Below, in pieces: positions 1 through 10,102 of a DNA stretch of 64,000 nucleotides. Each line of letters begins with the position of its first letter. The first letter of the stretch is position 1. The notes under the pieces are model-generated. The model ran no database searches. It saw only the letters and a list, made by a program, of their open reading frames with translations, and was not told where the DNA came from. Source of the DNA: Benincasa hispida (Eukaryota; Streptophyta; Magnoliopsida; Cucurbitales; Cucurbitaceae); assembly GCF_009727055.1 (NCBI RefSeq), contig NC_052355.1, positions 8,300,990 to 8,364,989 of the forward strand, given 5' to 3'. The position numbers were made by a program, and so were the translations under genes.

Positions 1-842
1 GATGATTATTCAATATATGGCTACATTTACCTAATGCATCATAAGTTCGAAACATTTAAAATGTTCGAGGAATATAAGGTAGAAGTTGAGAACTATTTGA
101 TAGAATATGGAATTCAATCCTAACTCACAGCACCTGGCACACCTTAAAAAAATAGTGTTGCAAAAAGGAGAAATAGAACCCTGTTGGACATGGTTCGTTC
201 TATGATGAGTTATACTTAGTTGCCATGTTCTTTTTGGGTCACGTAGTAGAGACTCTGGTGTATATATCTAACAAGGATCTCTAGAAAAGTGTTTCAGAAA
301 CATTGTACGATTTGTGGAGAGGACGTAAAGGTACTTTATGTCACTTCAGGATTTGGGGATGCCCAACACGTGCAAAATTCAAAGAAGTTGGATCGTCGGT
401 CAAATGTATGCCTATTTATAGGCTATCCTAAAGAGACAAAAGGTGGTTACTTTTATGATCCTGAGGAAGACAAAGGTGTCGATAAATGCAAGTACTTTAA
501 GTATTTAAGCATTTTATCAACCTCTCAGTAAGCTAGAATTAAGTGAGATGTCCAGAGAAACTACAGATAGATTAACAAGAGTAGTTGATCGAGCAGATCC
601 TTCAACCAGAGTTGTAGATGAAATTAGTACTTCACATCCTTCTCAAGATTCGAGAATCCCACGACATAGTGGGAGGGTTTTGCAACAGCCTGACTGGTAC
701 ATGGGTTTAACTGAAACTCAGGTCGTCATACCTGATGATGACCTAGAGAATCTATTGACTTTCAAACAAGTAATGGAATATGTGGATACGGACTAGTGGT
801 AAAAGCCTTGGTCCTCAAAATGGAGTCAATGTACTTCAATTC
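1..842 (+). pseudogene. Ty1-copia pol remnant: integrase core to pre-RT linker
   Basis: A broken reading of a copia polyprotein. The start encodes DDYS..YGYIYLMHHKFETF, the first catalytic Asp region of integrase. An internal deletion then joins EYKVEVEN directly to YLIEYGIQS, removing the block with the second catalytic Asp. Next come NSVAKRRNRTLLDMVRSMMSY, the LWRG-like/CPTR segment and, at 548-796, the linker GLTETQVVIPDDDLENLLTF. In active copia integrases the catalytic Glu lies in the motif A-E-R-R-N-R-T; here it is Lys. Frameshifts and stops are scattered throughout. At about 842 the pol sequence ends abruptly at the bases ttcgtatg and unrelated sequence follows, so reverse transcriptase and RNase H are missing. 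The same breakpoint occurs at about 35098 and 47960. Identification as copia is firm; it cannot make an enzyme. Confidence 0.9.
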
Positions 843-1206
843 GTATGAGAATTTTTGTATTTTATGTTCTCCATTTAAAAATTTGAGATATTGGGTCAAC
901 TAAAATTTTACTGGTTTGTAATATAGTAATTTTATGTTCATTTGTTTAGTTGGTAAACTGTCTCTAGTTCGTTTTTTTATGATTACATGGTTGATTGAAC
1001 GTATTTAATCTTTTGGGGGGCCAGGGTGAGGGGGAGAATTTCATCTTTTAATAGTATTTTATTTTCTCAATCCATTTTCTTTTATTTTCTTCTTATATCA
1101 TTGTATTTCCAATCCTTCTAATAATAACAATCCAATTTTTTCCTTTATGAAAAAAAAAATGTAAACTTAAAACATTATGTTTTAAATTTTATTTTTGTTA
1201 GAAGTT
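843..1206 (+). repeat. Unit tail with polypurine-like tract, copy 1
   Basis: Non-coding repeat found six times in the window, just upstream of each tRNA-Val copy except the truncated fourth. It carries a G-rich tract at 1015-1036 (gggggg-cc-aggg-gaggggga-like) followed by a T-rich stretch. The tract looks like a retroelement polypurine tract, but no LTR with a TG start follows it, so it is not used as one here. Copies at 9687 and 58727 have this repeat without the copia pol in front, which suggests pol was joined to it secondarily. Confidence 0.65.
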
Positions 1207-1280
1207 GTTTTAGTGGTATAGTTGGTTATCACGCTAGTTTCACACACTAGAGGTCCCCAATTTGATCCTGGGCTCAAAAA
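1207..1280 (+). pseudogene. tRNA-Val(CAC) pseudogene, copy 1
   Basis: 74 nt that align with plant tRNA-Val(CAC) along their whole length. The anticodon loop still reads CACAC with CAC in the anticodon position. Damage includes GTTTTAG in place of GTTTGGG in the acceptor 5' strand, TTTCACAC in the loop, and T-loop changes (AATTTGATCCT). The 3' strand CTCAAAAA no longer pairs fully. Probably not functional. Same repeat context as the copy at 59110. Confidence 0.8.
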
Positions 1281-1787
1281 TTTCTTTTTTTTTCTTTTAC
1301 TTCTCATTATTTATTTTTGGAAGATTCAATATAGTCTTCTTTAAGAAAATGAAAGGTCTAACTATCACACCCCCTCCCGATCTCACCACTCTAACCTGAA
1401 AGGGAGTGTGAGGATTACAGATGTATGGAACTTCTACATTCTAGGATTTATTTTTTCTTTTTCTATTACAAATCATAACTGAGCCTATTTCAGTTAGAAG
1501 TGTTTTATACAATACATTACCGTTTATCAATGATAAAATTACACTGTTACCATGCCTAATACAGCTACCGAGACGGGATGGTTTTCGCAATCACTCAGCT
1601 AACTAGTTCTAAGCAAAATCCATCACCCTCGTTCTAATACCGGTGGGAAGGGGTGGGGGGTATTTTGAAAAACATTTCGAAAACATGAGTAAGAGTGTTA
1701 AGAGTGTTCAGTGAGTGGTAAGTTCGAACTAAAATATTATTTGCTTTCAAAACATTGATTGGAAAGCAATATCACAATACATACGAC

Positions 1788-3621
1788 TAATAACTTGTAG
1801 AAATACAAGTTATTTATATAATTTTATTTAGATTATGCGGCAAAAAGAAGAAAAAGTTGCGTCGACAGTATAGAAATTGGCTTAGAAATACGAAAATTGT
1901 AAAGTGTCGTGAGCACACCTACTAACCCCATTGTGATGGCAAAATGGAATGTCCAAGTCTTTGTTTTGCAGGAAATAGATCACCGCATCCGATAATCGCC
2001 CAAGGACAAAAATGAACAACACATCCACATTGCATGCAGCAATCGATCAAGAATGAAAAAGAACAATGCAATTGCAGCGCATGCGACGATTGATCATGGA
2101 CTCAAACGACCAACACATTTCCATCGCATGCGGTAATCGATAAGAGATCAAAACAATTACACCGCATGTGATGATCGATCAAAGATGTGAAGAGCAACAC
2201 ATTCACAAGGACTTCTGACATTGTATAGCTTTTCTGTTGTACGATTCTGACAAATTGATCGTGGAGCAGAGCGGACATTTCCACTATGCCATGGCAAGAA
2301 TTATCAGATTTTCAAAGCGGGACCACTAATAAAGAAGGAGCCAAGGTCTATAAATAGCTTCCTCAAATTCAATTTAAGAAGGCTGGTCTGAAGAGACAAT
2401 CCAGAGAAAATCCTGGAGAAAGACGAGACAAGACCGAGAGGTAAGTCTCTAAGCAAGCAATTATTTCCATTCCCAAAGAAGAAGTTCTGTGCGAAAGGCC
2501 ACTTCTACCTGGAAAGCAAGCCTGAGAGGGAAGCTTTCCACTCCATTTCTTCCACACGCCGGTAAGCACATTGTCTCCGATCGAGATCTGTGTTAAGACA
2601 TTGAAACTCTTTCCGTATTTGTTCTTATTTTCTATTCATCTACCGTGTTCATCTCTAATCTTTCATTCACCATCTGTAACAAATGTTTATCTCTAGATTT
2701 AAATATCAGTATTGTATTCATCGTCATTCTTCGTTCTTTTCCATACATTCATCATCCATTTTCTCCATCATGTGTAACTAATCCCCAGGGTAAAGGGGAA
2801 GAATTAAGCGAGTGAGCTAATCCTTGTTAAGAAAATCGGCTGAGTTTAGCTAAAGCATGCTCGACGACATCTTCACCTGTGAGAGCAGAATTGAAGATGT
2901 TATTCCGTCTATCGAAAGAAGGTTGGAAGAATGCGTTAACTAAAGCGAAAGATATTTTCAGAGATAGAAATAACCTTGTATTCACCACGTTCATCTTTGT
3001 TTCACCATAGACATATAGGAACGTGGCCGAATAATGAAAGGTGTAAGCCAAGGGAAAGCGGAACTTTAGTTGTGTCCTCAACAAGATCGACGAACTTGCA
3101 ATGTCCTTTCCCTTAACTCATTCTCTTTCTAACTCATTTCACAACACTTGCCACCGCATTCACTAGATTCTTTTGCACAACTTCACAGCCAGTCCTCAAC
3201 TTGTATCATTAATTGTTTATTCATTTATTTTATCACCGCAATTTACTTTACCGTAATTTACTTTAACGCAATTTATTTACCATTGCATTTTATTCTTTAC
3301 CGTAATTTACTCTTTACCGCAATTTACTTTTCTACGAACCCAATTCATTATTCTTTATGTTTAACCAGTCGCATATACCACATTAGTATCACATTAATCA
3401 CAACAATCCCCATGTTTGACCTCAGATCACTCTAAGAAACTTACGTTGGAATTATACTTGGTTCCAGCGCAAGAAAACTTGTGACACCCGCACTACACGA
3501 ACGCATACTACGTAAGCATTTAAGCATCACTGCATACATCATTTAGAACGTAGTATTGCATATTTTTATTATCGCAAGGTAACTTTAATCACAGCGCATA
3601 AGCATAAATTTTATTATTACA
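1788..3621 (+). mobile_element. 1.83-kb LTR-like insertion with target duplication acgac
   Basis: Flanked by perfect 5-bp direct repeats acgac (1783-1787 and 3622-3626). The related LTR at 48780 has the empty site. The insert begins TAATAA and ends TTATTACA, which looks like a solo LTR whose TG start has mutated. It opens with a perfect 11-bp inverted repeat (1789-1799 with 1804-1814, loop GAAA). A TATA box (TATAAATA, 2349-2356) suggests + orientation, with U3 about 560 bp long. It carries about five spaced copies of a cgcatgcg..atcgatcaa motif at 1980-2190 and a run of accgcaatttact-like repeats at 3225-3330. No coding region is recognised. A non-autonomous element remains possible instead of a solo LTR. 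Confidence 0.7.
2349..2356 (+). promoter_or_regulatory. TATA box in the LTR-like insertion
   Basis: TATAAATA, preceded by a GC-richer segment and followed within 30-50 bp by a purine-rich leader, the arrangement expected of an LTR promoter. Activity is inferred only. Confidence 0.45.
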
Positions 3622-5728
3622 ACGACCATTGAATATATTCATTCAATCTAATAAATGAGATGAAGTTGGCACGATCACATAATCCTCCAATTACGTAGGA
3701 AATCACCATGAACTAGTTTGAGGAAACAATTTCCAATACCCCAAACAACCTGTCGAGTGTGCACATGTCAACAATTCCAGCTAGACATACTCGGGCACGT
3801 GGATAACTCCAGCTAGATATACTGACAATTCCAGTCAAACGTCCCTGAAGTATGCTAATAATATCCCATGTACAATTTCCAGTTTCTAGTCAAACCAATA
3901 GGAACACAAATTCAAACCAAGACTCATAGAGAAAAAAGCCATAAAAAAATGAATAATAATTATAATCCAATAAAACATATTTTCAGATCATGCAAAGTTT
4001 ACCAATTTGGTATAAATATATAATACATCTAAACATTAAAAAAATATAAACCATTCACGGTCAATTTGCTTTCCTTTCGAACTCCCTGTCCCACGAATTT
4101 TTTATAAATCTTGAAATTTAGTTAATAATCTCCTAATTATTCTCGACATAGTCACAAACCAATCAATTGTGCTTAAATTTCCCCAAAATCCTAATTTGAT
4201 TTATTGCAGAGTTTACTTTTAAATTTGATCTTTTAGTTACTTTAGAACTAATTTCAGGATCCCCAACATTGATATTCAATGGAAATTAATTCCCATCATT
4301 TCGGATTTACTCATAGTTAAATCCTCTTGATTATTAAAAAAATTATTTTCCAAATTACTCCAATTTAAGCTCGAATTATCTTAATTAGAACTAAAATTAA
4401 GCTTAAATGGATTTAATTTTTTCCAAACCCTAATAGCATTCAATTTTAGGGTTTTACTTTACACCTTCATACTCAAATTTTCTTAAAATCAACTTAAGAT
4501 TCCAAACTAATTGAATCCCAAGATTAAAACATTTTATTGATGTTCATTAGAACTTAAGTTAAGGTTGGGAACACCTTAGTTAATATTAATTTTACGCAAT
4601 TTTGCATAATTTTCCTATTAACTCTAATTAGCGTTTACTTTAAATTAACCCTTTACTCAACTTCAAAATTGACCTAAGATCCCAATTTCTTCTATTTGGA
4701 TACTTGAAGTGTCCTATTAATGCCAATTGGACTCCTAATTATGTTCAGAAGCACCTTAGTTAACATAATTTTAATTTTCCAACTTTTAATGATGGACAAA
4801 AGATAACAAACAAAAGTCAAACCTAATAAGTCAACTCTTTCTTCAACCTACAGCCCAATATTTTCCAGATTTCTGCCACCTTTTCCGACGAGCCACCAGA
4901 GACCAATTTCTCTCATTTCAGCAATATCCATTCTAATTAACTTATACAAACATCTTATCCATCATCTAAACTATCTTACCTCAATGTTTGAAAGTTTGTT
5001 TTGCCCTAGAATGCCCGAAATCGACCAAACTTCTCACTGGTACTTATTTTTCGGTGAAAAATTTCAAAATTTAATTTATTCAATTCCAGCTTAAAATAAT
5101 CAAATAAAAAGCCATTGAACTCCCAAGAAACCCTATAAGTATCTTACCTTTGAATTTAGAGCCTCAAATCACTCTTCAAGTCCACGAATATACTCAAAAG
5201 TTGCACAACACCGTGAATTTCGTGTGAGCTCTGACTAACAGCATTTTTCTCTGTTTTCTTGCTCATTCCACCATAATTTCTTAACGAAACTCTCCCAATT
5301 TCTTTCCTAATAATTCCTTAGAGGTTTAACTTACTTTTCCCTCAAGGAATTGCTCCATTTTAGTCTGTTTGTACTCATTTCCTCTCTTTTCCTTTTATAG
5401 GTTGAGAACCTCAAATCTTACCTTTCGACCTTCAATTTCAAGCTGACAGCTCCTAATTTCGATTAGTCCCAACACCAACCTGATACATCTCCCACCTCTT
5501 GTCCCTCAAATCACAAAGTAACAGCCCAATTCCTTGAATTTCTCAAGTTTTATCAAAAATCCATTTCTATCTTATCTTTTTTGAATTTCCCTATTTTTTC
5601 CTAATTCTTTTTATAACTTCTGGTTCATATGGAACTAATAGTTGCCAAAGTTCCCAAAATTTCATTGAAATCCCTCAATTTCTCAAAATTTAAAATTGTT
5701 CAGTGCCTTGCGCCCATCTTTGCGTGCA

Positions 5729-5850
5729 ACCGAGCACTTCCTCACTCGCGCCTGGCCCTTACACAAAGCACGATGGCCTTTACTCGATTCATGATGGCCT
5801 TTACTCGATGCACAATAGCCTTTACTTGATGCACGATAGCCTTTACTTGA
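5729..5850. repeat. Short tandem repeat of the cgatg-cacgatagcctttact type
   Basis: About five units of roughly 20 bp built on ctcgatgcacgatagcctt lie inside the gypsy LTR, next to its broken end. The same array is longer at 49950-50260 in the sister LTR, so it belongs to that LTR family. It is cut off here by the join to copia gag. Confidence 0.7.
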
Positions 5851-6700
5851 TGGAAGATATTGTCATCTTCTTTGATGACAAAGACAACGTTAATATCCAA
5901 CTCAGTCTTTTTGACGAACTTGCTCTGTTACGATACTCCTTTTTCATGTGAACAAACTGTCCACATTTCCAGCAAACCTTTTTATGCACTACCTCTTTCT
6001 TTTTCTTCCACTTCCTAACTACTAGTGTTGAATCCTCTAGTGAAGTATGCCCCTCACTCTTAAGTTTTCTTTCCTTTGACAAAATTTACTAATAGCCTCA
6101 ACAAAATCTAAAGTTTATTTCTCATACATCAAGATTGGCTTGATGTGTTCATAAGAAGAAGGAAGTGATAGGACGAGTCTGATTTCTTATATTTTTCTTT
6201 TATCATCACTCCTATCGCCTCTAGCACATAAATGATGCAATTGAGAATATCTAGATGATGTTAGATTTCGTACCTTCCACCATTTGCAACATGTAAAATT
6301 GCTTTATCATATACAACTGATTTGAGATGTTCATTGCCTAATACATTGCTTCAAGCTTTTTTATAATCTCATTGGCTGTCAAAATTCCATGCAAATTTGC
6401 GACAATATTTTAAGTCAAATTTAGCTTGAATGCACTAGCAACCCTCAAATCTTTTTCCTCCCAATCTTCATTGCTCATGTTGGACATTTTAGAATCCTTA
6501 CTAGAATCGTCGTTGCTTTCTTTTGGAACACCATCACTGCTTAACTCTTAAAAGGTACCACTATTTGGTCTTCCCTTCAAGGCCTAGTGTAACCCAATTT
6601 GTAGCAACACACCATTGACCTACACTTGCCACAAGCTGAAGTTGGTCATTCCATCAAATTTCTCTATATCAAACCTTACTAAAATCAGAAAGGTTGACAT
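5848..6700 (-). pseudogene. Ty1-copia gag remnant (minus strand)
   Basis: Read from the ATG at 6698-6700 downward, the protein starts MSTFLILVRFDIEKFDGMTN and follows the copia gag (UBN2/DUF4219) pattern: ANEIIKKLEAMY-like and NQLYMIKQFYMLQM segments. A nucleic-acid-binding zinc knuckle lies at about 5933-5974 (C-W-K-C-G-Q..H..., CX2CX4HX4). Its last Cys is Tyr, so metal binding is probably lost. Several stops and frameshifts interrupt it. It is truncated at 5848 against the gypsy LTR. A second copy lies at 56443-57293. Upstream on the minus strand come leader and LTR (8922-9487), separated by the hAT insertion. Confidence 0.85.
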
Positions 6701-7988
6701 ATTTGTTTCTTGTCCTAGCAAACAATAAATAGTAAATAGGGTTGACAAAATTTCCCGCGGGGTCGAGTCCTCTCAGGGCCCCACCCCTTGACTGGGGATG
6801 GGGTCAAATTGAGGAAAATTTTTGGGGCCTCGTCTGGGGACGAGGTGGGGATGGTGACGGTATCCCCACCCCAACCCCGATTTGATATATTTGTATTTAA
6901 TATTTTATAAATATATATTTATAATATATAAAATAATTTATTTATATGTATGTTTATAATGTATAGTGTTTTGGAGCCCAATATTAAATATCTAAATTCT
7001 AAATCTAAGCCCAAAAAGTCAAGCCCAAACTTAAAAAACTAAAGAAAAAATCCTAAATTAAAAATCACTGCTTCTAGTCTTGCCGACTTGTTGTGATTCG
7101 TGAAGACCTTTAGGCTCGACTTGCTGAGTTGGAGTTAGTAAGTTAGTACCTTAGGCGTCTACCCTACCGAGACTCGTCACATCTGCGTTTGATTTCGAGA
7201 AACCCTTCAATTGTATCACGTATGCGTTCGATTTCAAGAAGACCTTCAAGCGTCTACCCTACCAAGCGTTTGAGTTCGTGAAGAGTCGAAGACCCTTCAC
7301 GCATCTGTTTGAGTTCGATTTTGAGTTCATTCTTCAAAGTTTGAGTTCTTCTGAGTTCGTTCAATTCGAGTTTGAGTTCGTGAAGACCTTTCAGGCATTC
7401 GTTCGAGTTCGAGTCGCTGCTAGGCCTGCCATCCGACTTCCAAGAGGTGAGATCTAGAAAGGTAATGCTAATACATTAGATTAGTTTGAAAAGTAGATCA
7501 AATGATTGGTAAGGATATATTTTGATTGTGTTGTTTTGTTTTTCATTTGAAAAATAGAGACTTGTGCTGCTGTTCTAGACATCGTCTATCGAGATCTGTC
7601 CGATCAAGTCGCTGTCGTCTAAGATCTGTTGTCGTTCAAGCCGGTAAAAATTCTATAAAAATTAGTCTTTGTATGTTTGAATACTTTGAATTTTATGCTT
7701 GAATATGTTTGAAAAGTATATTTGAATGCTTTTAATTTTGTTGGTTGAATACATTTGTAAATACTTTGAGTCTTTGTGTATGTTTGAAATTCTTAAATTT
7801 TGGGTTGAATTCTTGAATATGCTTTGAGTTTTTTTTTAATGCTTTTGGGGTTTGAATTTTTTAATTCTAAGGCATTCCATAATTTTAAGACATTGTTTGA
7901 ATGCTTTGAATTTTGGGGTTGAATGCTTTGAAAATTAAGTCCAAATCTAAAGAGAGTTTTTTTGAATATCTTTGGTAGGTTGAAAACA

Positions 7989-8345
7989 ATGTCTTCATTA
8001 CCTTCTACAAATAAAGATTCTTCAAGTCCAATTCCATGTCCAATCCCAGATCCAACCCCAGATTCAACCCCAAATTTAACTCCATGCTCCTCGAATGATG
8101 ATAATTTGAATGTTGATAATTGTGTTATTCTTTGTGAGGATATAGAGATGGGGTCTTGAAAGAGAATATTGAAATCAGTTGTTTGGAACCATTTTAAGAA
8201 ACAAAAATAGATGGAGTGGACAAGGTAGTTTGTAATTATTGCAAACGAAAAATAGGGGTGAAAGTAAGAATGGAACAAAACATTTGCATGATCATATTAC
8301 GATATGCCCATGTAAAGGACAAAAGGACATACGACAATCCTTATT
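7989..8345 (+). pseudogene. hAT transposase N-terminus with BED zinc finger
   Basis: A splice-acceptor-like tag precedes the ATG at 7989. The frame reads MSSLPSTNKDSSS and a Pro/Asp/Thr-rich stretch. After a frameshift near 8159 it gives KSVVWNHFKKQK, then CNYCKRK and SKNGTKHLHDH, the W..F and CX2C..HX3H spacing of a BED zinc finger, which binds the transposon ends. The frame is lost soon after. The RNase H-like catalytic core and the C-terminal dimerisation region of hAT transposases are absent. Two frameshifts and at least one stop. A dead fragment. Confidence 0.75.
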
Positions 8346-8423
8346 GAATCCCAATAGAGAGAAGAACAATACGTTGAGTTTATATAACTTTGATAATTGT
8401 CATCCAGCCATTAGTCTATTATA

Positions 8424-8480
8424 TTTTGTTTGTTTGTTTGTTTGTTTGTTTGTTTTTTTTTTTTTTTTTTTTTTTTTTGG
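8424..8480. repeat. (TTTG)n microsatellite and long T tract
   Basis: About seven tttg units run into an uninterrupted stretch of T. It sits where the hAT transposase has been deleted. Likely polymorphic. Confidence 0.85.
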
Positions 8481-8647
8481 ACTAGTCAAATTTTAAATAC
8501 AATCACTTGAATTAAAAAAATGAGTAATCTAAATAAACTTATTTAATAGATCTGTGAGCTTCTAAATTGTGTTTATTGAATAGATTAATTATTAAATTTT
8601 TATTTTTTGATTAAATCAATTTAAATAAAATCACTTGAATTAAAAAA

Positions 8648-8776
8648 ATGGGAATCCCCATGGGGAACTAATAGGGGAATCCCCGTGGGGAACAAATAGG
8701 GGAATCCCCGTGGGAACAAATAGGGGAATCCCCGCGGGGAACAAGTAGAGGAATCCCCATAGGAAAATGGGGAATC
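8648..8776. repeat. Palindromic minisatellite near the hAT 3' end
   Basis: Five units of about 25 bp built on ggggaatccccgtggggaac. Each unit contains a near-palindrome GGGGATTCCCC/GGGGAATCCCC. In hAT elements subterminal repeats of this kind are transposase-binding sites; that role here is inference from position. Confidence 0.75.
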
Positions 8777-9078
8777 CTTGCCCCCATCCCTACTTTAAAT
8801 GGCAGGGACGGGGGCAGGGATGGGTGGGGGGAGAGAGAATTTCACCCAGGGGGCCAGGGACGAAGGACCACCTCCCCCCCAACCCCCCTGCCCCAGTCCC
8901 ATTGCCAACCCTAATAGTGAACAATCTACAGTATTCATAATACTGTAGTCCATTTCAAGAATTCTTTTCTGACGTGGAGGGTCAAACAATACTGCAACCA
9001 CAGAACATACTAAGGAATTCAAGAAACTACAAACGTAACACTTTGATATACAATTTGTTCGGAAAAACCATCCACTTC

Positions 9079-9487
9079 TTCCACGGGAAAAAAGAAAAAT
9101 AAAAAAAGGACAGAGAAATTAAAATTAAGAAATAAAAAGCTGAGTACACAAGAATTTACGTGGTGAACACCTAACTCGGAGAAAAATGACGGACCAGAAA
9201 AATAAACTATGTGAAAGATTGCTACAATCATACAACACAATTCTCTCTCTTGATCCTAATTACAATAATACTCTCTCAAACCTTTTGACTACTCACACTT
9301 CTTTTTCCATTATCGAACTAGAAAATACAAAAGAAATTTAATTAGAGTTAGTACACTAAGCTTAAAGCTAACTAGGACGACTCAAACTAGGGGTATAGAC
9401 TCCTTTTATAGTATTAGGAGTTCATCGCTTTCTTCAATTTTCAATGTGGAACAAATTGCACTTCTAAAATTGTGTAAAAACTCAACA
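9079..9487 (-). mobile_element. Ty1-copia LTR, minus strand (5' LTR of the 5848-6700 gag)
   Basis: On the minus strand it starts TGTTGAGTTTTTAC at 9487 and ends near 9079 in a degenerate form of CCTGCAACA, seen clearly in the copy at 55669. A TATA box (minus, TATAAAAGG) lies at 9402-9410. Leader (8922-9078) and gag follow in the expected order. About 410 bp, short for a copia LTR but consistent with the 397-bp sister copy. Confidence 0.7.
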
Positions 9488-10028
9488 GTTATGTAAAGAA
9501 GCTCCACATCCATCTATGTTGTTATAACTACACAATACTTATTTTATGTAGTTGAGCAAATGTGCTTCATTGTTTTTCAATGTAGGAATATGCTGAGCTT
9601 ATTTGCTTTTCTATGACCTTGAGTCTTTAGTTTGTGATAGCAATAGAAAGTAAGCTTTTGTCTATTTCTTTATTTGAAGGTTTCGTATGGGAATTGTTCT
9701 ATTTTATGTTTGAAAATTGGAGATATTGGGTCAACTAAAATTCTATTGGTTTGTAATGTAGTAATTTTTTTGTTCTTTTGTTTAGTTGGTAAACTTTCTC
9801 TATTTCGTTTTTTTATGACTGCATGGTTGATTGAACGTATTTAATCTTTTGGGGGGCCAGGGGGAGAATTTCATCTTTTTGTGGTATTTTATTCTCTCAA
9901 TCCATTGTCTTTTATTTTCATCTTATATTATTGTATTTCCAAATAATTGCAATCCAATTGTTTCCTTTCTGAATCAAAAATATAAACTTAAAGACATTAT
10001 GTTTGAAATTTTATTTTTTCCAAAAGTT
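9488..10028 (+). repeat. Unit flank and tail with polypurine-like tract, copy 2
   Basis: 9488-9686 is non-coding and shared with 58545-58727. From 9687 it is the tail repeat described at 843, including the GGGGGGCCAGGGGGAG tract at about 9850-9865. Here no copia pol precedes it. The bases tttcgtatggga at the tail start are where the pol is attached in copies 1, 3 and 5. Confidence 0.6.
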
Positions 10029-10102
10029 GTTTGGGTGATGTAGTTGGTTATCACTCTAGTCTCACACACTAGAGGTTCTCAGTTCGAACTTGGGCTTTAA
10101 CA
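10029..10102 (+). pseudogene. tRNA-Val(CAC)-like, copy 2
   Basis: 74 nt. The anticodon arm is perfect (CTAGT-CTCACAC-ACTAG, anticodon CAC) and the T-loop TTCGAAC is canonical. The acceptor 3' strand is CTTTAAC rather than CTCAAAC and the T-stem is weakened (CTCAG/TTGGG). A long T tract follows within 10 nt. It may still transcribe, but acceptor mispairing argues against a working tRNA. Confidence 0.75.

Larger units (their letters stand above)
1363..5847 (-). mobile_element. Ty3-gypsy LTR, truncated, interrupted by a 1.8-kb insertion
   Basis: Inserted after ctaac (1358-1362) in the tRNA repeat. On the minus strand the LTR ends ...GGGGGTGTGATA, a one-base change from the usual GGTGTGACA end. 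It is a relative of the solo LTR at 48391-50488, which lies at the same site. Bases 1363-1787 and 3627-5847 match that copy, with 1788-3626 inserted. Relative to the 48-kb copy it retains about 940 bp (roughly 4780-5728) that the other has lost. The other end is cut at about 5847, where minus-strand copia gag begins, so the LTR is incomplete. No coding content. Confidence 0.75.
6737..8913 (+). mobile_element. hAT DNA transposon, internally deleted
   Basis: Terminal inverted repeats TAGGGTTGACAA (6737) and TTGCCAACCCTA (ending 8913) are flanked by an 8-bp target duplication, atagtaaa/atagtgaa (6729-6736 and 8914-8921), with one mismatch. The sister copia copy at 57325 has the empty site. TIR sequence, 8-bp duplication and the G/C-rich subterminal zones (6760-6880 and 8790-8890) are diagnostic of hAT. 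It carries a broken transposase start with a BED zinc finger but no catalytic or dimerisation domain, so it would need a transposase supplied elsewhere. Confidence 0.92.

Noticed and set aside
843..1207. The tail repeat as a copia 3' LTR
   Set aside because: A polypurine-like tract is present, but no TG…CA ends, no second copy flanking an interior and no target duplication were found.
1207..1340. tRNA-Val repeats as the heads of a tRNA-derived SINE
   Set aside because: SINE copies would end in a short tail with their own target duplications. Here homology continues on both sides of the tRNA for hundreds to thousands of bases in the same order, so the tRNA is carried inside a larger repeat.
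3148..3435. 95-codon frame
   Set aside because: It is built from repeated accgcaatttact units in an LTR-like insertion; the Phe/Ile/Tyr-rich product is a by-product of the repeat.
8239..8496. 85-codon frame ending in poly-Phe
   Set aside because: Only its first third is the hAT BED-finger relic; the rest is the (TTTG)n and T tract.
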